A stretch of 64,000 nucleotides of DNA. Origin: Larix kaempferi. Its lineage: Eukaryota; Streptophyta; Pinopsida; Pinales; Pinaceae. The translations under genes and the position numbers were made by a program. Below, in pieces: positions 19,823 through 31,525 of this stretch (positions within the stretch are counted from its first letter, which is position 1; every line of letters starts with the position of its first letter). The stretch spans positions 6,724,501 through 6,788,500 of the forward strand of contig BSBM01000050.1 of NCBI GenBank assembly GCA_027924585.1. Direction: 5' to 3'. The notes beneath the pieces were generated by a model. It saw nothing but the letters and a program-made list of their open reading frames with translations, was not told the DNA's origin and made no database searches.

Positions 19823-20290
19823 ATGGTGTATGGTGTACAGAAATCCAGTTGGTCGACAGTGACAATTCGTCCTGGATTTCAAAATTGATTCACAAAATTG
19901 ATTCGCCGGGATGAGTAGTGGTGTATGGTGTACAGAAATCCAGTTGGTCGACAGTGACAATTCGTCCTTGGTGAGGGAATTGCATGATGCAGAAGATAGA
20001 TGATGCGATCGCAGTCATGGCATAAAACCAATTACAACCAAGTAAAATATTATAATCTAAAGGGGTGGAAACCACTTCCACGTTAATGGTTGCGGTCTTA
20101 CCCCCCAAATCGACTACCAAGGCTTGTAATAGCCCATGAGGTTGGAAATCATGACTGTCGAATGCCTTCAAGGTGGTGGGAGAATGGTTTAACTCGGGAG
20201 AGCCAATGGCTCTCCAACACGAAATCGACATGACCGCGGTAGAGGCACCTTAGTCCAAGACAGTACGATGGATTGTATTCCCATCAAATT
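19823..20290 (-). pseudogene. GypF protease fragment
   Basis: The active-site region near 20250 reads D-stop-G-A-S on the minus strand, where GypC and GypD have D-E-G-A. The stop arose from the Glu codon. Downstream are SISCWRAIGSPELNHSP, the VVSTPLDYNILLG strand and FPHQGRIVTVDQ. The last 50 or so bases of the fragment are present twice (about 19823-19871 and 19917-19967) at the junction with GypC. Confidence 0.8.
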
Positions 20291-20476
20291 TCGTGGCAAC
20301 TTGAAATGCCAACTAGTGGGAAAGCCTTAGTTTAAACTACTCAAGTCGGAACATGATTGTATTAGAAGAATTCGGATCAATTGCACCAATGGTAGCGAGA
20401 AGAGTCTTGCACTGGTTAGGAAAGTTCTACAATACTTCTAGCGTCGAAATAGCACAAGGAGCTTGTGCCAAGTCCT

Positions 20477-20896
20477 CTACAATATTGTAGTTTTGAAAAT
20501 GGCTTTTTGAATCGTGCTCTTGGGCGGACGCAACACTGACTCTAAAGAAGGCTTCTCAATGGTGAGAGAAGCATGTGGTATGGTGATGTCGGGAATAGAA
20601 GTGGAATATTTTTTAGTATGACTTCCAACGGGTTCCTTTTGGGGGACTGAGTCGTACGAACGTGAACGTGTGTTCAAGTTAACCATCTCACTACGCATCA
20701 TGAGATCATTCGCGGTGGAGGATGCCTCTCCTTGGGAAGGAGAGGTTTGTGTGATTAGCTGTTGATTCTGAGTGGGGAAGGGATCATTGAGAACTACGGT
20801 AGTAAAGTTTCCTTTGAGAAACTTTTGCACTTTGTCTTGGTGAGGAAATTCCTTGGATAAATGATCACCACCGCACAATAAACAAGGATACTTCAA
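20477..20896 (-). pseudogene. GypF zinc-knuckle and linker part of gag
   Basis: Starts YPCLLCGGDHLSKEFPHQ, a CCHC knuckle in which the last Cys is replaced by Phe; GypD has CLLCGEDHFSKEC here. A Ser/Thr-rich linker and the PPKSTIQKAIFK block leading to protease follow. Frame is lost just upstream. Confidence 0.75.
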
Positions 20897-23568
20897 CTTC
20901 CTCTTCTGTTTGGTTTCTTTGGGGGTGGGATTTGGCTCCTGCTAATTAGAAGATTTCTTAGGTTTTCCCTTGTTTTTCTTCTTATCACCGGACTTTTGAG
21001 ATGAAGCTGATTGAACAGATTCACCTCTTCAGTGGAGGTAAGAGTGGGTGACTTGGTGGTGGTGTTGCTGCCAGCCTGTGGTGGGGATGGGGAAGAACCT
21101 TGGGGGTTCGACGGTCCACCAGTTTGAGTAGGAGGTTGGGTGGTAAGGGAACCAATGATGCCATCAAATTGAGGTCCTGCAGGTTGTTTTGGTGAGTTGT
21201 AGGTAGGGCGGGGTGCATTAGGAACAATTTCATACAATGTGTCGGGTTGAGCATAGACCAGGTCTAAGTAATAGGCACGGGAAATAGCCTATTCTTTGGT
21301 GACAACCCCCGAATAGCTACATCTTGAGATACAACAAGTAAGAGAGACTTTGTAAACCAGTTAGCTAAGAGTTGGTCTGGGATATGAGCCTTCATGAGAC
21401 ATTGTCTTCATCGCCATTCATGGATATGATCTGAGATATGAGTGGTGGTGTTCAGGCGAAGAGAGGTGAATAAGTCCGTACCAGTCTCATAGCGAATGGG
21501 CAACTGGAAATGGGTCAAAAATGACATAGCAAGAGAGCGAAAAATCTGGAAAAGAGTTGGGTGGTAGTTCGATATACCACTTGGCAGTTGGGCCGGTGAG
21601 AGTCCGTTGAAATAACCGAAGATTGATCAAGCTATCTATCAAGGAGTTGGGTGAACACCATAAATGGTATGTCATCACATGATTTTTTGGATCCTCACTG
21701 GGTTTTCCATCAAATTTGGGAATATATGATGGTAGGTAGTTTCACCGGAATTGGTGGTGAATTATGTTAGTGGAAGATGGGGTCATTAGTCAGAAGAGAC
21801 AGGTCGGGTAAGTACAATGTAGCCAAAAAGGGCAGTTGTTGATTAAGCTGTGGGTATTGATAGTACTTGTATGGCATGTATGGACCAGTCGAAACTTGCA
21901 ACAACTAGTTCTAGGGTGTTCCTGGAGGAAACTAGCCATAAGGGGGTATGCCGCTTGGACCATATGTAGGTCCGCTACAATAATAAGGTGGTCCGTTACT
22001 AGAAGGTGGGGGTTCGCTACCATCCCCTGGAGGGGGTGGGCCACCTCCAAATGGTGGGGGTCTGTCACTGCCATCGGGATAGGATGGGCCTCCACCGCTG
22101 TGATAATAAGGTGGTCTGTTATCATAAGGTGGGGGTCCACCACCACCATTGGGAGGGGGTGGGCCACCTCCAAATGGTGGGGGTCTGCTACCATCATTGA
22201 GATAGGATGGACCTCCATCGCCACCGCTGGGAGGAGGTGGTGCTCCACCGACCCTTCCAGCAGTGTGTGGGCCTCCTCCTCCACCTCCACCGGGATAGGA
22301 TGGTCCACCACCAGCACGACCATGATGGGATGGACCTCCACCACCGGGGGGGATGTCCCTCCACCTCCACTTCTGCCTCCGCCGCTAGGAGGGGGTGGGC
22401 CATGGTTTCCAAAATGAGGTGGTCCTCCGCCAGAAGGTAGAGGTCCGCCTCCTCTGGAATTGTGTGGGGGCCTGCCACCTCTGGAAGGAGGTGGGGGTGT
22501 ACCAAATGGGGGTGGTGGTACTTGAGGGATGATAGGTGGGGGTCCATGTTGTAAAACATTTTGATTCGCCCATAGAGTGTATGGATTTTCGGGATAAGGT
22601 ATCCCGTAGAGTGCATTTTTGAGATTGAATTGTCCTGACACAGGGTTAAGATAACCTGGATACGCTTGACTCCATGGTGGTTGGTTTGATTGGGATGGTC
22701 CCCCAACATGGGATAATCCCGTGGTGGAAGGTCTGGTGGGTAGGGAATTTCCAACGGAAGGACCAATGGGAACTCCTCCTCCAGTATTATGGTTAAGAGA
22801 CAGGAGTTTCCCCCCAGCAGTAATGTGCTAAACACTAATCAAAGGTGGACCCAACACAAGTTGTTGATCATTTACTGCGGGGTTAACATTACTCGTAAGG
22901 AAGGTACGGGGTAAAGAGTATCCTCCCCGCGAGTTTTGGGGTGGGGGAGGAGTGGGTAATATTTTCGTAGTAGTAAGAGGGGTGTTGGACTATTGTCCTT
23001 CAAAAGGTTGAGTCGTTGGAGGTATAGACCTGCTCTCCTATCTAAGGGGTGTATGTGCAGGAAGTGAGGGTTGACCAGGTTCGTAAGTGGTCAGGTTGTG
23101 TGTGGATGATTCCAGTGAATCATAATATAAAGAACGTATCGAGATATGTCGAAATGTGGGTACTTCTGTGTCTTCAGCCCTCCGTAAGAGACTTTGTCCT
23201 TAGAATTTGTTTCCCATGGCACATAATATATCCATACGATCACGATAAGGTGCTAGAATTTTGTCAGGAGTATCCCAACTGGGTGGGGATGCAATGGAAA
23301 AATGAGCCACTTGGTGGCATAGAGATGATGTCCAAAAGGATGCAGTTGGACCAATCGCTGATACAGGGTCATCATGGGGGGAATTTAACCATTCCACCGA
23401 TCTAGGCTCTCCCGGTAAAACGGGAGGTAAGTCTTGTGAAGTAGAAATTTCCGCCTCTTCACCCCTTGAGGGGTTGGAGGTGGGTGAATCTAGAGGGAAC
23501 AATTGTGCTCCAATATTCAAAGTAGGGTTTTCTACCTCAGGTGACACGACCATGATGTGTGGTTCCAT
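20893..23568 (-). pseudogene. GypF gag
   Basis: The probable start is ATG at 23568 (MEPHIMVVSPE), equivalent to GypD 55196. The first 120 residues are open. After that the frame is lost repeatedly. A Pro/Gly-rich tract (22641-21900, PPPPFGTPPPP style) is read partly in the wrong frame. The gag core is recognisable at 21678-21487 (LWCSPNSLID, RTLTGPTAKWYIELP), and the C-terminal Pro/Ser-rich region lies at 21237-20893. The D-family insertion site of palindrome P (GypD 55312) is unoccupied here, near 23440. Confidence 0.78.
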
Positions 23569-24102
23569 TCTTACCCTCGAAATTACCTCCTTATTAATGG
23601 GATATTTGGGTGGTATGTTCAAAATCCTACGAGACCTTCTCCAAGAAAAATCAACCAGAGTGACTGAAACAGAGTTTATCCTAGGTGTAATCTAAACAAA
23701 GGAAAATAAGTCCATAAAAATATACACAAACTAAGGCCGCAAGCAAACTTATGTGATAGGTATGGATTCAAAAGTCTGGAACCTCACGGGATTGTCAAGG
23801 CTTCGCAACTCCTGATATACTCTAGGGTCCAACAGTTATACTTGGCCCAATTTTTCAGAGCACTAACGAGGGAGGATTAGGACCGTACCCCTGACCATCT
23901 AAGCTGACTTCCTGATAGTATGTGCGTAGTATCTCCCTGAGTGTTGTTCTCGGTGTATTTCTCTGCCAAGACGGCCAAATGGATAGATCAGTTGGTTTCA
24001 GGAATCCTAATGGTGTCTCCCGATATACATAAGGTATGTGGGAGCTCAAATCCGTAGTGGTGCAATCTAATGCACAACCATACGGCACAAGACCTTCCTA
24101 TA

Positions 24103-24245
24103 TATTACCAAGTACGTGAAACACCTTTCGATATCTGCCAAGTACGTGAAGTGCCTTTCGATATACCCTAAGGTACGTGAAAGAGCCTTCGATATATTGG
24201 TTGGTACGTGAAAGAGCTTTGATATACCGGTTGGTACGTGGAAGA
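24103..24245 (-). repeat. Five 30-31 bp tandem repeats with a GTACGTG core
   Basis: GTACGTG recurs at 24112, 24142, 24173, 24204 and 24234. Each copy is followed by an A/G-rich word and CTTTCGATAT. GypD has only scattered traces of this array at 54570-54700. It lies in the transcribed leader of GypF. Confidence 0.8.
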
Positions 24246-25336
24246 CTACAATAGTCCCAGAATACAGTGCTAGCAAGTAACGACAGTTGCCACATTTTAC
24301 GACGTCGGAACACGTCTCTAACTTAACACACAAGCTACTAAAACTTTCACCCTAGTTCTACCGTTAATTTTATCTGGACGGTTAGGTGAATGCAGGAGGT
24401 GAGTACATAAATGTAAACATAATGCAAGCCCTATCTACATGAAAAACATGTACTTTTTCTTTTGATGAAAACTATATATTGGAGGGAGAAATCTTTTCAA
24501 GTGATTTTACCTAAACAACAAAGCTTCAACAAATCTCAATTCTACCAAATTTGAAAATGAAAGTACTCTTTTCATTTTTCCAAGCAAAACATGCAAATCA
24601 ACAAGCATCAAAACCAAATCTAAGCATTTTCTTTTTGTCTTTTCGAATCAAAATGCAACTAAGTGATGAAAATAGAGAATTTCAATCTAGAGTACACTAA
24701 CTTTTCCAATTTCACTATGATGGCTTAAAAGCATAAAAAACCAAAAAGCCGTAAAATTATTTCAAACATGGAATCAATTTTGCAAAAACTTGATTTCACT
24801 TGGACTTTTCAAGAAAATGAATGGTTCAAAATTCCCAAAAAACACAAATGGTTAAATTTTCTTTCAAACTTTCCAAAATATTTATGACTGATAAATTCCA
24901 ATGCATGAACCAATTTCTACAACAATTTTCGAATGCACTTGAAAACAGTAAAAAATGAAGCACTTTTAAATTTTCAATGATATGCCAAGATTGCAACTGG
25001 ATAGTAATAATATTTTTAAGTGTGAATGGATGAAAAGAAAGATTATTTGCAGCACTCTAAACACTCGAAAATTCTCAAGGAAATGACAAGCACTCATATG
25101 GACTCAAAACACTCAAGACAATCAAAAAACAACTGAATGAAAACAAATCTAAATAACAAGTGCAAAAGAGGTCTAGGATCGGATCCTATACACATATTAG
25201 ATCAGGTGAGGAGAGGAGGGAATGCAAGTTCAAGCGGATGAAGGTGGGGGAGACCAAAGTGCCCATCACTACCAGACTCAAACTTGTCCAAAATGGAACC
25301 CAAAAACCAATCCAAACAAGCCAAACAGAACCAAAC
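24246..25336 (-). other. GypF leader, middle part
   Basis: AT-rich, non-coding, homologous to GypD 53490-54430. Nothing else stands out. Confidence 0.6.
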
Positions 25337-25939
25337 TGTAAGAACCCTAAAACTCATAAAACCCACTAAATAACAAAAGAATATTAAATATGCATGCAGA
25401 TCTTTGAACCCACATAGAATCTCGTAAAATGTTACATCTTATAAAATCCAGAATCAACAAGAACAACATGCATAGAAGATCTGACAAAAGGAAGTGGATC
25501 TAATCAATAATAACAAAAAATATGCTATGAAAAGGAAGGGACTATACCTGGATAGATGACCTAGCAGCTACCATTACCTTGATAGCTCCAATAGAGCAAT
25601 TGAAGGTGGAGAGACGACTCTCCACCCAACCAACCCCCAGCCAAATGGTGAGGCCTCCGAGCCCCCAACAATTAACCCTATGCCAGTGCTATCTTTCTTT
25701 CCTCTCCTCCAGAGCTCCTCTTCCAAGATGGCCAAAGACAATAAAAAGACCCCTCTCTTCACTTCTTCTCCTCTTTTTATCCCCTCCTTCTCCCCATTTC
25801 TTAATTTCTTATTTAATTTCTATCTTTATGCAAAAACAAATTTCCATTACTTCTTTTTCATGTTTCTTTTAATTATTTACCTTCTACTATATTATCTTAT
25901 ATCAAATATTCCCTATATTCGTATATGAGGGTTGTTACA
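25337..25939 (-). repeat. Element H 3' LTR (left)
   Basis: 603 bp, TGTAAGAACCC at the left end and GGTTGTTACA at the right end. On the minus strand it reads TGTAACAACC...CTTACA. Confidence 0.9.
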
Positions 25940-25954
25940 TACTTCCCTCCTTCA
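25940..25954 (-). promoter_or_regulatory. Polypurine tract of element H
   Basis: The minus strand reads TTGAAGGAGGGAAGTA against the LTR start, the usual position and composition for plus-strand priming. Confidence 0.8.
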
Positions 25955-28900
25955 AGAAACTTCGTCCCGAAGTTATGATCTTCAAGCAATAAATACAATA
26001 CTTATTCAATCAATCAATCAAGTAACTACTATAGTATATAGGTAGCTAGTACTATTGTGATGTTTAGAGATTTATATGTGTGGCCACCACATAGAAGTCT
26101 CCAAACCACACTAATACAATCAAATGCCTTAAGTTACAACATGCTCTTAAGTAATTCCCTATGAGTCTAGTATGCAACCATATCAACAATCATGCATCAT
26201 ACATACATAAGCATTAGATAATTAATTAATAATTAATGACTGTGTGTTTGTTTACTTCCTCTTCCTTACTCACCCTCTCCCTAAGAATCATACCATATGA
26301 TCAACCTCCCTACACCTCCCCTCCAACTCTGGATGGTACCGCTCGCCATGGCACGGGCCCTCTATTGTAACCTATCCACGGATCATACAGTAGGCATTAG
26401 AAGCTCCCCGGGAAGTTACCGCGGCATTTCCACCTTCCCAACTTCTGGTAATAATACGGCCTCATCGGATTCTAACCGGAATATGGGCCTCATCGATACT
26501 AGTCGGCATCTGGTTCCCGGTACCCCCGATCCTGATACTCCTTATAACCCCGATCCTGATACTCCTTATAACCCCGATCCTGATATCAGGATCATTATAC
26601 CCCAGGCATCTCGGAAGGCTAGCCTAAACATCCTCCACAACACCCTCAAGGTACTAGCCCCAGGCATTAGAATTCCTTCTCCATAAACCTCTCTCCCGGT
26701 GAGTATGTCTCCAACCGTGGACTCTGGTCACATCAGAAGTTCTCCGGGAAGTATATGTGGCACTACCACCTTCCCAACTTCTGGTACAAAAGTCAAGCGT
26801 TGCTAGCATAGAGCTAATTGTTGGGATTGTCCCCCATCCCATAATACATTTACAATAGCCATTCCCATTCGTGGTTATGGGCTCCCATGAAATCATAGAA
26901 TACTTAGCCTCATCAACCTATTTGAGTGGATCAACTGGAACAAATGGCACTTGCCATAATGAATAATCATTAGTAACCATTTCTCAATATAATAATATCA
27001 TGGATCAACCTTGAATCATGTGCTAACAAGAATGTCTAGCCACCAGTTCATATTGCATTACATTGCATCATAAGCTATTGTCACGATAAGTCATGCCAAG
27101 TTTAACATCTAATGCATTTAGGTGCTCTGTGCTACTATTATAACATATTTGGTCATGATACTTTCATAATTTCACTAAGCATCTCATTAATATGCCATGA
27201 TAAGCTATCGTCTTTCAACATTAGTACTATCAACATGGAGTAACAACTCACATAATCCATCATCATATCAAATATGTATTCTACAGGGAGCAATAAGAGT
27301 TAGCATGAAACGTTAACATGTCATACCAAATATCTGATATAATTTCTTATTCTTCACTAACACAAAACATAGATGTAAAATACCAAAAATAATCACAACA
27401 TGCTTTCATACCATTTATGTGCCACATGTCATTTATCTCTAGATGCAATGGTAAGCTATAAAATCATTTTATGTTCCACACATCATCTATCTTATAAAGC
27501 ACCATAACGTCATGAAATAACATCAAGAAGTATCACATGTACAACCCATGGCTATAAATTGCATGGTTAGAAATAACAACTTCAAAATAATGCATGACCA
27601 TGAATCACATGTTTATAAGGCATCATTCTAAGAACACCATGTAATAATACCATATCATGTACCACATAACTTACATTTCAAGATGCCAAAATAAAACTAT
27701 AAATTACCAATTGAGTATCAACACTCAGCACATCATGTACTTCATGTCCTATGCATATGGAACCATAATAAACTGAGTATCATCATGAAATATGTGACAT
27801 ATGTCTTCTAACTTCAGAAACCATAAGAACTAAAATACTAACTCGGTATCAATCATGAAATATGTAATATCAACATGAATTATTAGAACCAATCCAAGTG
27901 TCACAAGATCATGTCTACTCAAAAGGGGAAAGATGGGGAGCATGTATTGTATTTGCACTTTTCTATTTTGTACTTTATCTCTTTTGCATAGTTTAGTATA
28001 AATTGATCACACACCCATTTATTGGAGATGGTAAACTTTGATCACTTTTCCATAATTTTGGAGATGGTCACTGTAGTCAACTAAGATTGCTAAGGTTGTG
28101 TCACTTTCATGAGTAGTTAGATACTCACCACTTGGTTTTCCACTTCCTCTTCTCATGAGAATGCTCTCCCCTATTGTCTTAAGGTAGTGAAATGACAGTT
28201 AACTAGCATAAGTTCAAAGCGTGGGAATAAACCAAATATATGTAACCAGTTGAGAGTCCATTGGTTAAAGCCAACAATTTGCGAAGATAAAGTAAAGAGG
28301 TTCATTGATGTAAGAATAGACTATGAGCACTCACAATTGTATAGAAAAAGTTCCATTGGTGCCAACATGCAAAGTGGGCTAAACTAGGGGGACCCAAGGA
28401 TGAGTACTACCATTTCATGAGGACCAAAAACTGCAGGGTTAGAGGTTAAGTTGTTTGACAAAATTGGGTGGAACCTATGGCAAATTCAATGGTTGCAATA
28501 GGTAAAAATTACAACAAATCATAAGGAGATACTAAGTGTATATTCCAATGTAATGTATTATACCCAAAGGTGTTCAACTCATCATGTTGGTCTTATTGAT
28601 ATCTTGTTTTCCAAATTCCAAATTTGTTTCACCCTCTCGACATCCTATTGAAGTCCCAACAAAAAACCTTTTGGTGTCTTGTAAGTTAAAATTTATCTAT
28701 ATCCTATCATTTAGTAAATTCACCAAATGCATTCGTCCACTAAAGTCTTCTTGTCACTAAAGTCTTCTCGTCATGGCTACGTAGGAAAGGTCAAAATTAC
28801 CGATGTAATGCCCATCAAGGATGATGCAAATAATTTATATTTTTATATATTATAGACAATTGAAAATACAAATTGCTTTTAATTAAGATTAATAATGCAC

Positions 28901-29370
28901 TATTTTTATTAGCCTCCACAACCATTATAATTTTTTTTTTTAACCCTTAATACCCCTTATTCCCTTTGCTTTTCCTTTTACCCCTCTTTCATTTAATTCC
29001 CAAAATTTCCCTCTTATACCCATAACTTTTATCCTCATTCATACCCAAACAACCATAAAAATAATAATAATAATTGAAAATAAAAAGGCTTTCCCTGCTG
29101 ACCTTTGGATCCATTCTCATTTTCCCTCTCTCTTTAATAAAATAAAGTTTCCTATTATTAATACCTTGTCCCCTTTATTAATCACAATCCAAAGGTTGAC
29201 TTTGATTCCCTTTTCATGCCATATTAAAAGCCATAAATCATGATTATACTACCCAACAAAATTAGGGCACCAAACCCTAACACTCGGGTAGAAGATGGGA
29301 GCAGGGAGCACGAAATAACGAAACAGGCTAAATTGTTACAGTGCAGAGGGCATTTGACAGAGACCCTTTT
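25955..29370 (-). other. Element H interior, left non-coding part
   Basis: No recognisable protein on either strand. A GC-richer island at 26290-26780 has a 24-bp unit (CCCGATCCTGATACTCC) repeated almost three times at 26526-26590. A near-copy of one segment (CTCCCCGGGAAGT at about 26405 and TCTCCGGGAAGT at about 26733, each followed by CCACCTTCCCAACTTCTGG) also lies there. From 27 to 29.2 kb the DNA is AT-rich and featureless. Confidence 0.6.
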
Positions 29371-29660
29371 TCATTCTACCTCAACGATTTTGAACAAAAT
29401 AATAATACATGAGCATTCTAAGAGTGAACTAAGATCCTCTTCCCAAATGACACTAACGCAGTAAGCTATGAAATTAGTAAACAACATTTTACAATAGTCA
29501 AAAGAAATGTGCCCTCTTCCTGACGAATGAGGATTATGCCACATTTTCTCTGCAATGAATTGAGGAATACTGGGCATATGAAATGCTACCATTTTCTTGG
29601 AAAACTTAAGCAAATCACAAGCTCGCAATGCTTCATATGGATGGAGAGCTTATTTCATGA
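29371..29660 (-). other. Exon-like minus-strand segment in element H
   Basis: A minus-strand frame reads ACDLLKFSKKMVAF then HMPSIPQFIAEKMWHNP, with ordinary amino-acid composition quite unlike its AT-rich neighbours. No family recognised. It could be an exon of a captured host gene because it shares the orientation of H, but it may be chance. Confidence 0.3.
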
Positions 29661-30114
29661 CCTCTCAATTGGTACAGAACAATGTTTTTGATCTAGGTTT
29701 GTGTATAGAGATGGAAACATAATAGTTGCAGTTGTTTCGAGAATTAATATGGCCCAGCTTCTCAACATATTTTCGCACTGTCCATGGTCATTTGCAACAG
29801 ATTTATGGGTAGAATTAAAAGTTTTATAGTTTGCCGAGTCAAATGCAAAATGTTAATTTTGAAGCAAATGATGGCAGGTTTGAGAAACAATGTCTTCATC
29901 CTTTATTTGATGGTCACTGGATACATCGATTATGATCAAGTGCCATCTATAGGGAGAATTTTTTTTTTTTAGAGATTATTCAATGTTTGTTCATTACTGA
30001 CCTAAGCATGAAAAAGATTCATGTATGAATATATTATGACAGATTGAGTCTTTACATAAATAAATTATTTCCGATGAGTCTTTTTGTAAATGTTATTCTA
30101 TTAGTAAATGTTAT

Positions 30115-30265
30115 TATATTTCTTAGCTTTTGAACCACCAACAGGGGACATATTTGAAATAACCTTAAAACCAGCACTGGTGACAAAAGACAACCTATTT
30201 CCACCATCTGATTGAGGCTGAAGGTAGAATTTGTTTCTAACATCATCATGCAGAGAATTGGCAAT
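30115..30265 (-). other. Second exon-like segment in element H
   Basis: The minus-strand frame from 30265 reads SLHDDVRNKFYLQPQ, then GGNRLSFVTSAGFKVI and MSPVGGSKA before a stop. It looks protein-coding in composition and is cut on its upstream side by the CopG insertion at 30272. The family was not recognised. Together with 29371-29660 it suggests a captured gene in H. Confidence 0.35.
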
Positions 30266-30272
30266 TTCTTAT

Positions 30273-30813
30273 TGTTGAATATTGTAACTTCTAAGAATAT
30301 TATATTTGTACATTATTTATTCCGGAGATGTTCCATCCCTCCGAGGTGATTCTATTATGTATCCGGAGATGTTTATTCCTCCGAGGAGTTGTGGAAACTA
30401 GGGTTATTAGACCCACCACGTGGGGGTCGGCCCAGTCAGTTATAATAGGGTATTTAACCTAATGGTTAAATATGAGCCTACATGTACTTGTGTAAAATAT
30501 ATGTCAAAGTAGTGTATAAATAGAGGAGGTGTGTTCCTCATTTGATACACTCACACACTTGAAAAGAGGAGCACTTGTCTGGGAGATTTGCTAAGGAGGA
30601 TTAGAAGGAGGGAGCACATCTTGTATTTTGGTTTATCATCTTATTGAGGAAAGCTTTGCTGGGTTTTCTACCCCATGAGGGTTTCCCAGGATAAATCTGT
30701 GTCTCTTGTGTTTATGCTATGCTTGTTGTTTCTTCAGTGATCCTGTATATGCTATTATTGTGAAATAGAATGTAATGCTGCTATTTTCTGTCTTAGCATA
30801 TTGAATTTTAACA
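30273..30813 (+). repeat. CopG 5' LTR
   Basis: Starts TGTTGAATATTG, ends TTTTAACA. A TATAAATA box lies at 30515-30522. It is followed directly by the primer-binding site. Confidence 0.93.
30515..30522 (+). promoter_or_regulatory. TATA box in CopG 5' LTR
   Basis: TATAAATA; the identical box is at 37122-37129 in the 3' LTR. Confidence 0.65.
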
Positions 30814-30824
30814 TGGTATCAGAG
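30814..30824 (+). promoter_or_regulatory. CopG primer-binding site
   Basis: TGGTATCAGAG immediately after the LTR, complementary to initiator methionine tRNA. Confidence 0.92.
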
Positions 30825-31164
30825 TTAACCTGAAGGAAGACAAGGTATGGCACTTACGACACTTGCTTTACTTCCGACAATTTGAAGGTTAGGGTTTTAC
30901 ATAGCAAAAACCAGTCATCGTGGAACTTTCGCTATAAATCCATTTCTGCAAAGGTTCAGGGTCTGAAAAGTTTACAGGTCGAAGATAACATCCCCAGATA
31001 CCTTGTGTCCAAAGGGAACCCTCAGATTCGTTGTACTTTATGAGTTATGATCAGTACAAGTTAGGGTTTCTGCCTCTTCCAGATCTCAGTCAAAATCAGG
31101 TGATCTTGGAAAAAAGTTCATAACTTGGGCTAGGAAGCTCCAAATAAAATTTCGTAAAAAGTGA

Positions 31165-31525
31165 CAGGTAGTACACAGACTGTACTATCTCAGAAAACGT
31201 TTTTAGAGGACGAAGGTGAACTAGTGACACGTGGCATGCCGTACAAGTTCGCTCTCCTTTTTTATACCATAAACAGGTCACGTTGCGACACTTGGCATAA
31301 CTCTCTATCAGAGAGTCCAATTGAGGTCATACCTATCAGGATGGAAATATAATAGGACGAGCTATCTCAAGAAAAGTTTTCAGAGGCCGAAGATAAAATA
31401 GTGAAACGTGGCATGCCATACAAGTTTGCTCTCCTGTTTTATCCCATAAACAGGTCACGTTGTGACACTTGGCATAACTCTCTCTCAGAAAATCCAATTG
31501 AGGTCAGACCTATCAGGATGGAAAG
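31165..31525 (+). repeat. 177-bp tandem duplication in the CopG leader
   Basis: Two adjacent copies about 177 bp apart share TGGCATGCC, AAACAGGTCACGTTG and ACTTGGCATAACTCTCT, with scattered differences. The copies have diverged more than the two LTRs, so the duplication predates the latest transposition. Confidence 0.8.

Larger units (their letters stand above)
19823..25336 (-). mobile_element. GypF, inner part: gag-protease and leader of a minus-strand gypsy (GypD family)
   Basis: Read leftwards from 25336 this segment follows the GypD leader, gag and protease closely, for example the spacer at 25330-25200 against 53490-53600, the LWCSxNSL gag block and the protease end. It stops inside the protease at about 19823, so RT through the 3' LTR is missing. 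Its missing 5' end continues at 41759-43178, beyond the inserted element H. Confidence 0.85.

Noticed and set aside
21836-22835. Plus- and minus-strand ORFs in GypF (Trp/Arg- and His-rich)
   Set aside because: They are out-of-frame readings of the decayed Pro/Gly gag tract.
26297-26896. GC-richer island considered as a host gene
   Set aside because: No recognisable protein in any frame; short internal repeats explain the longest frames.
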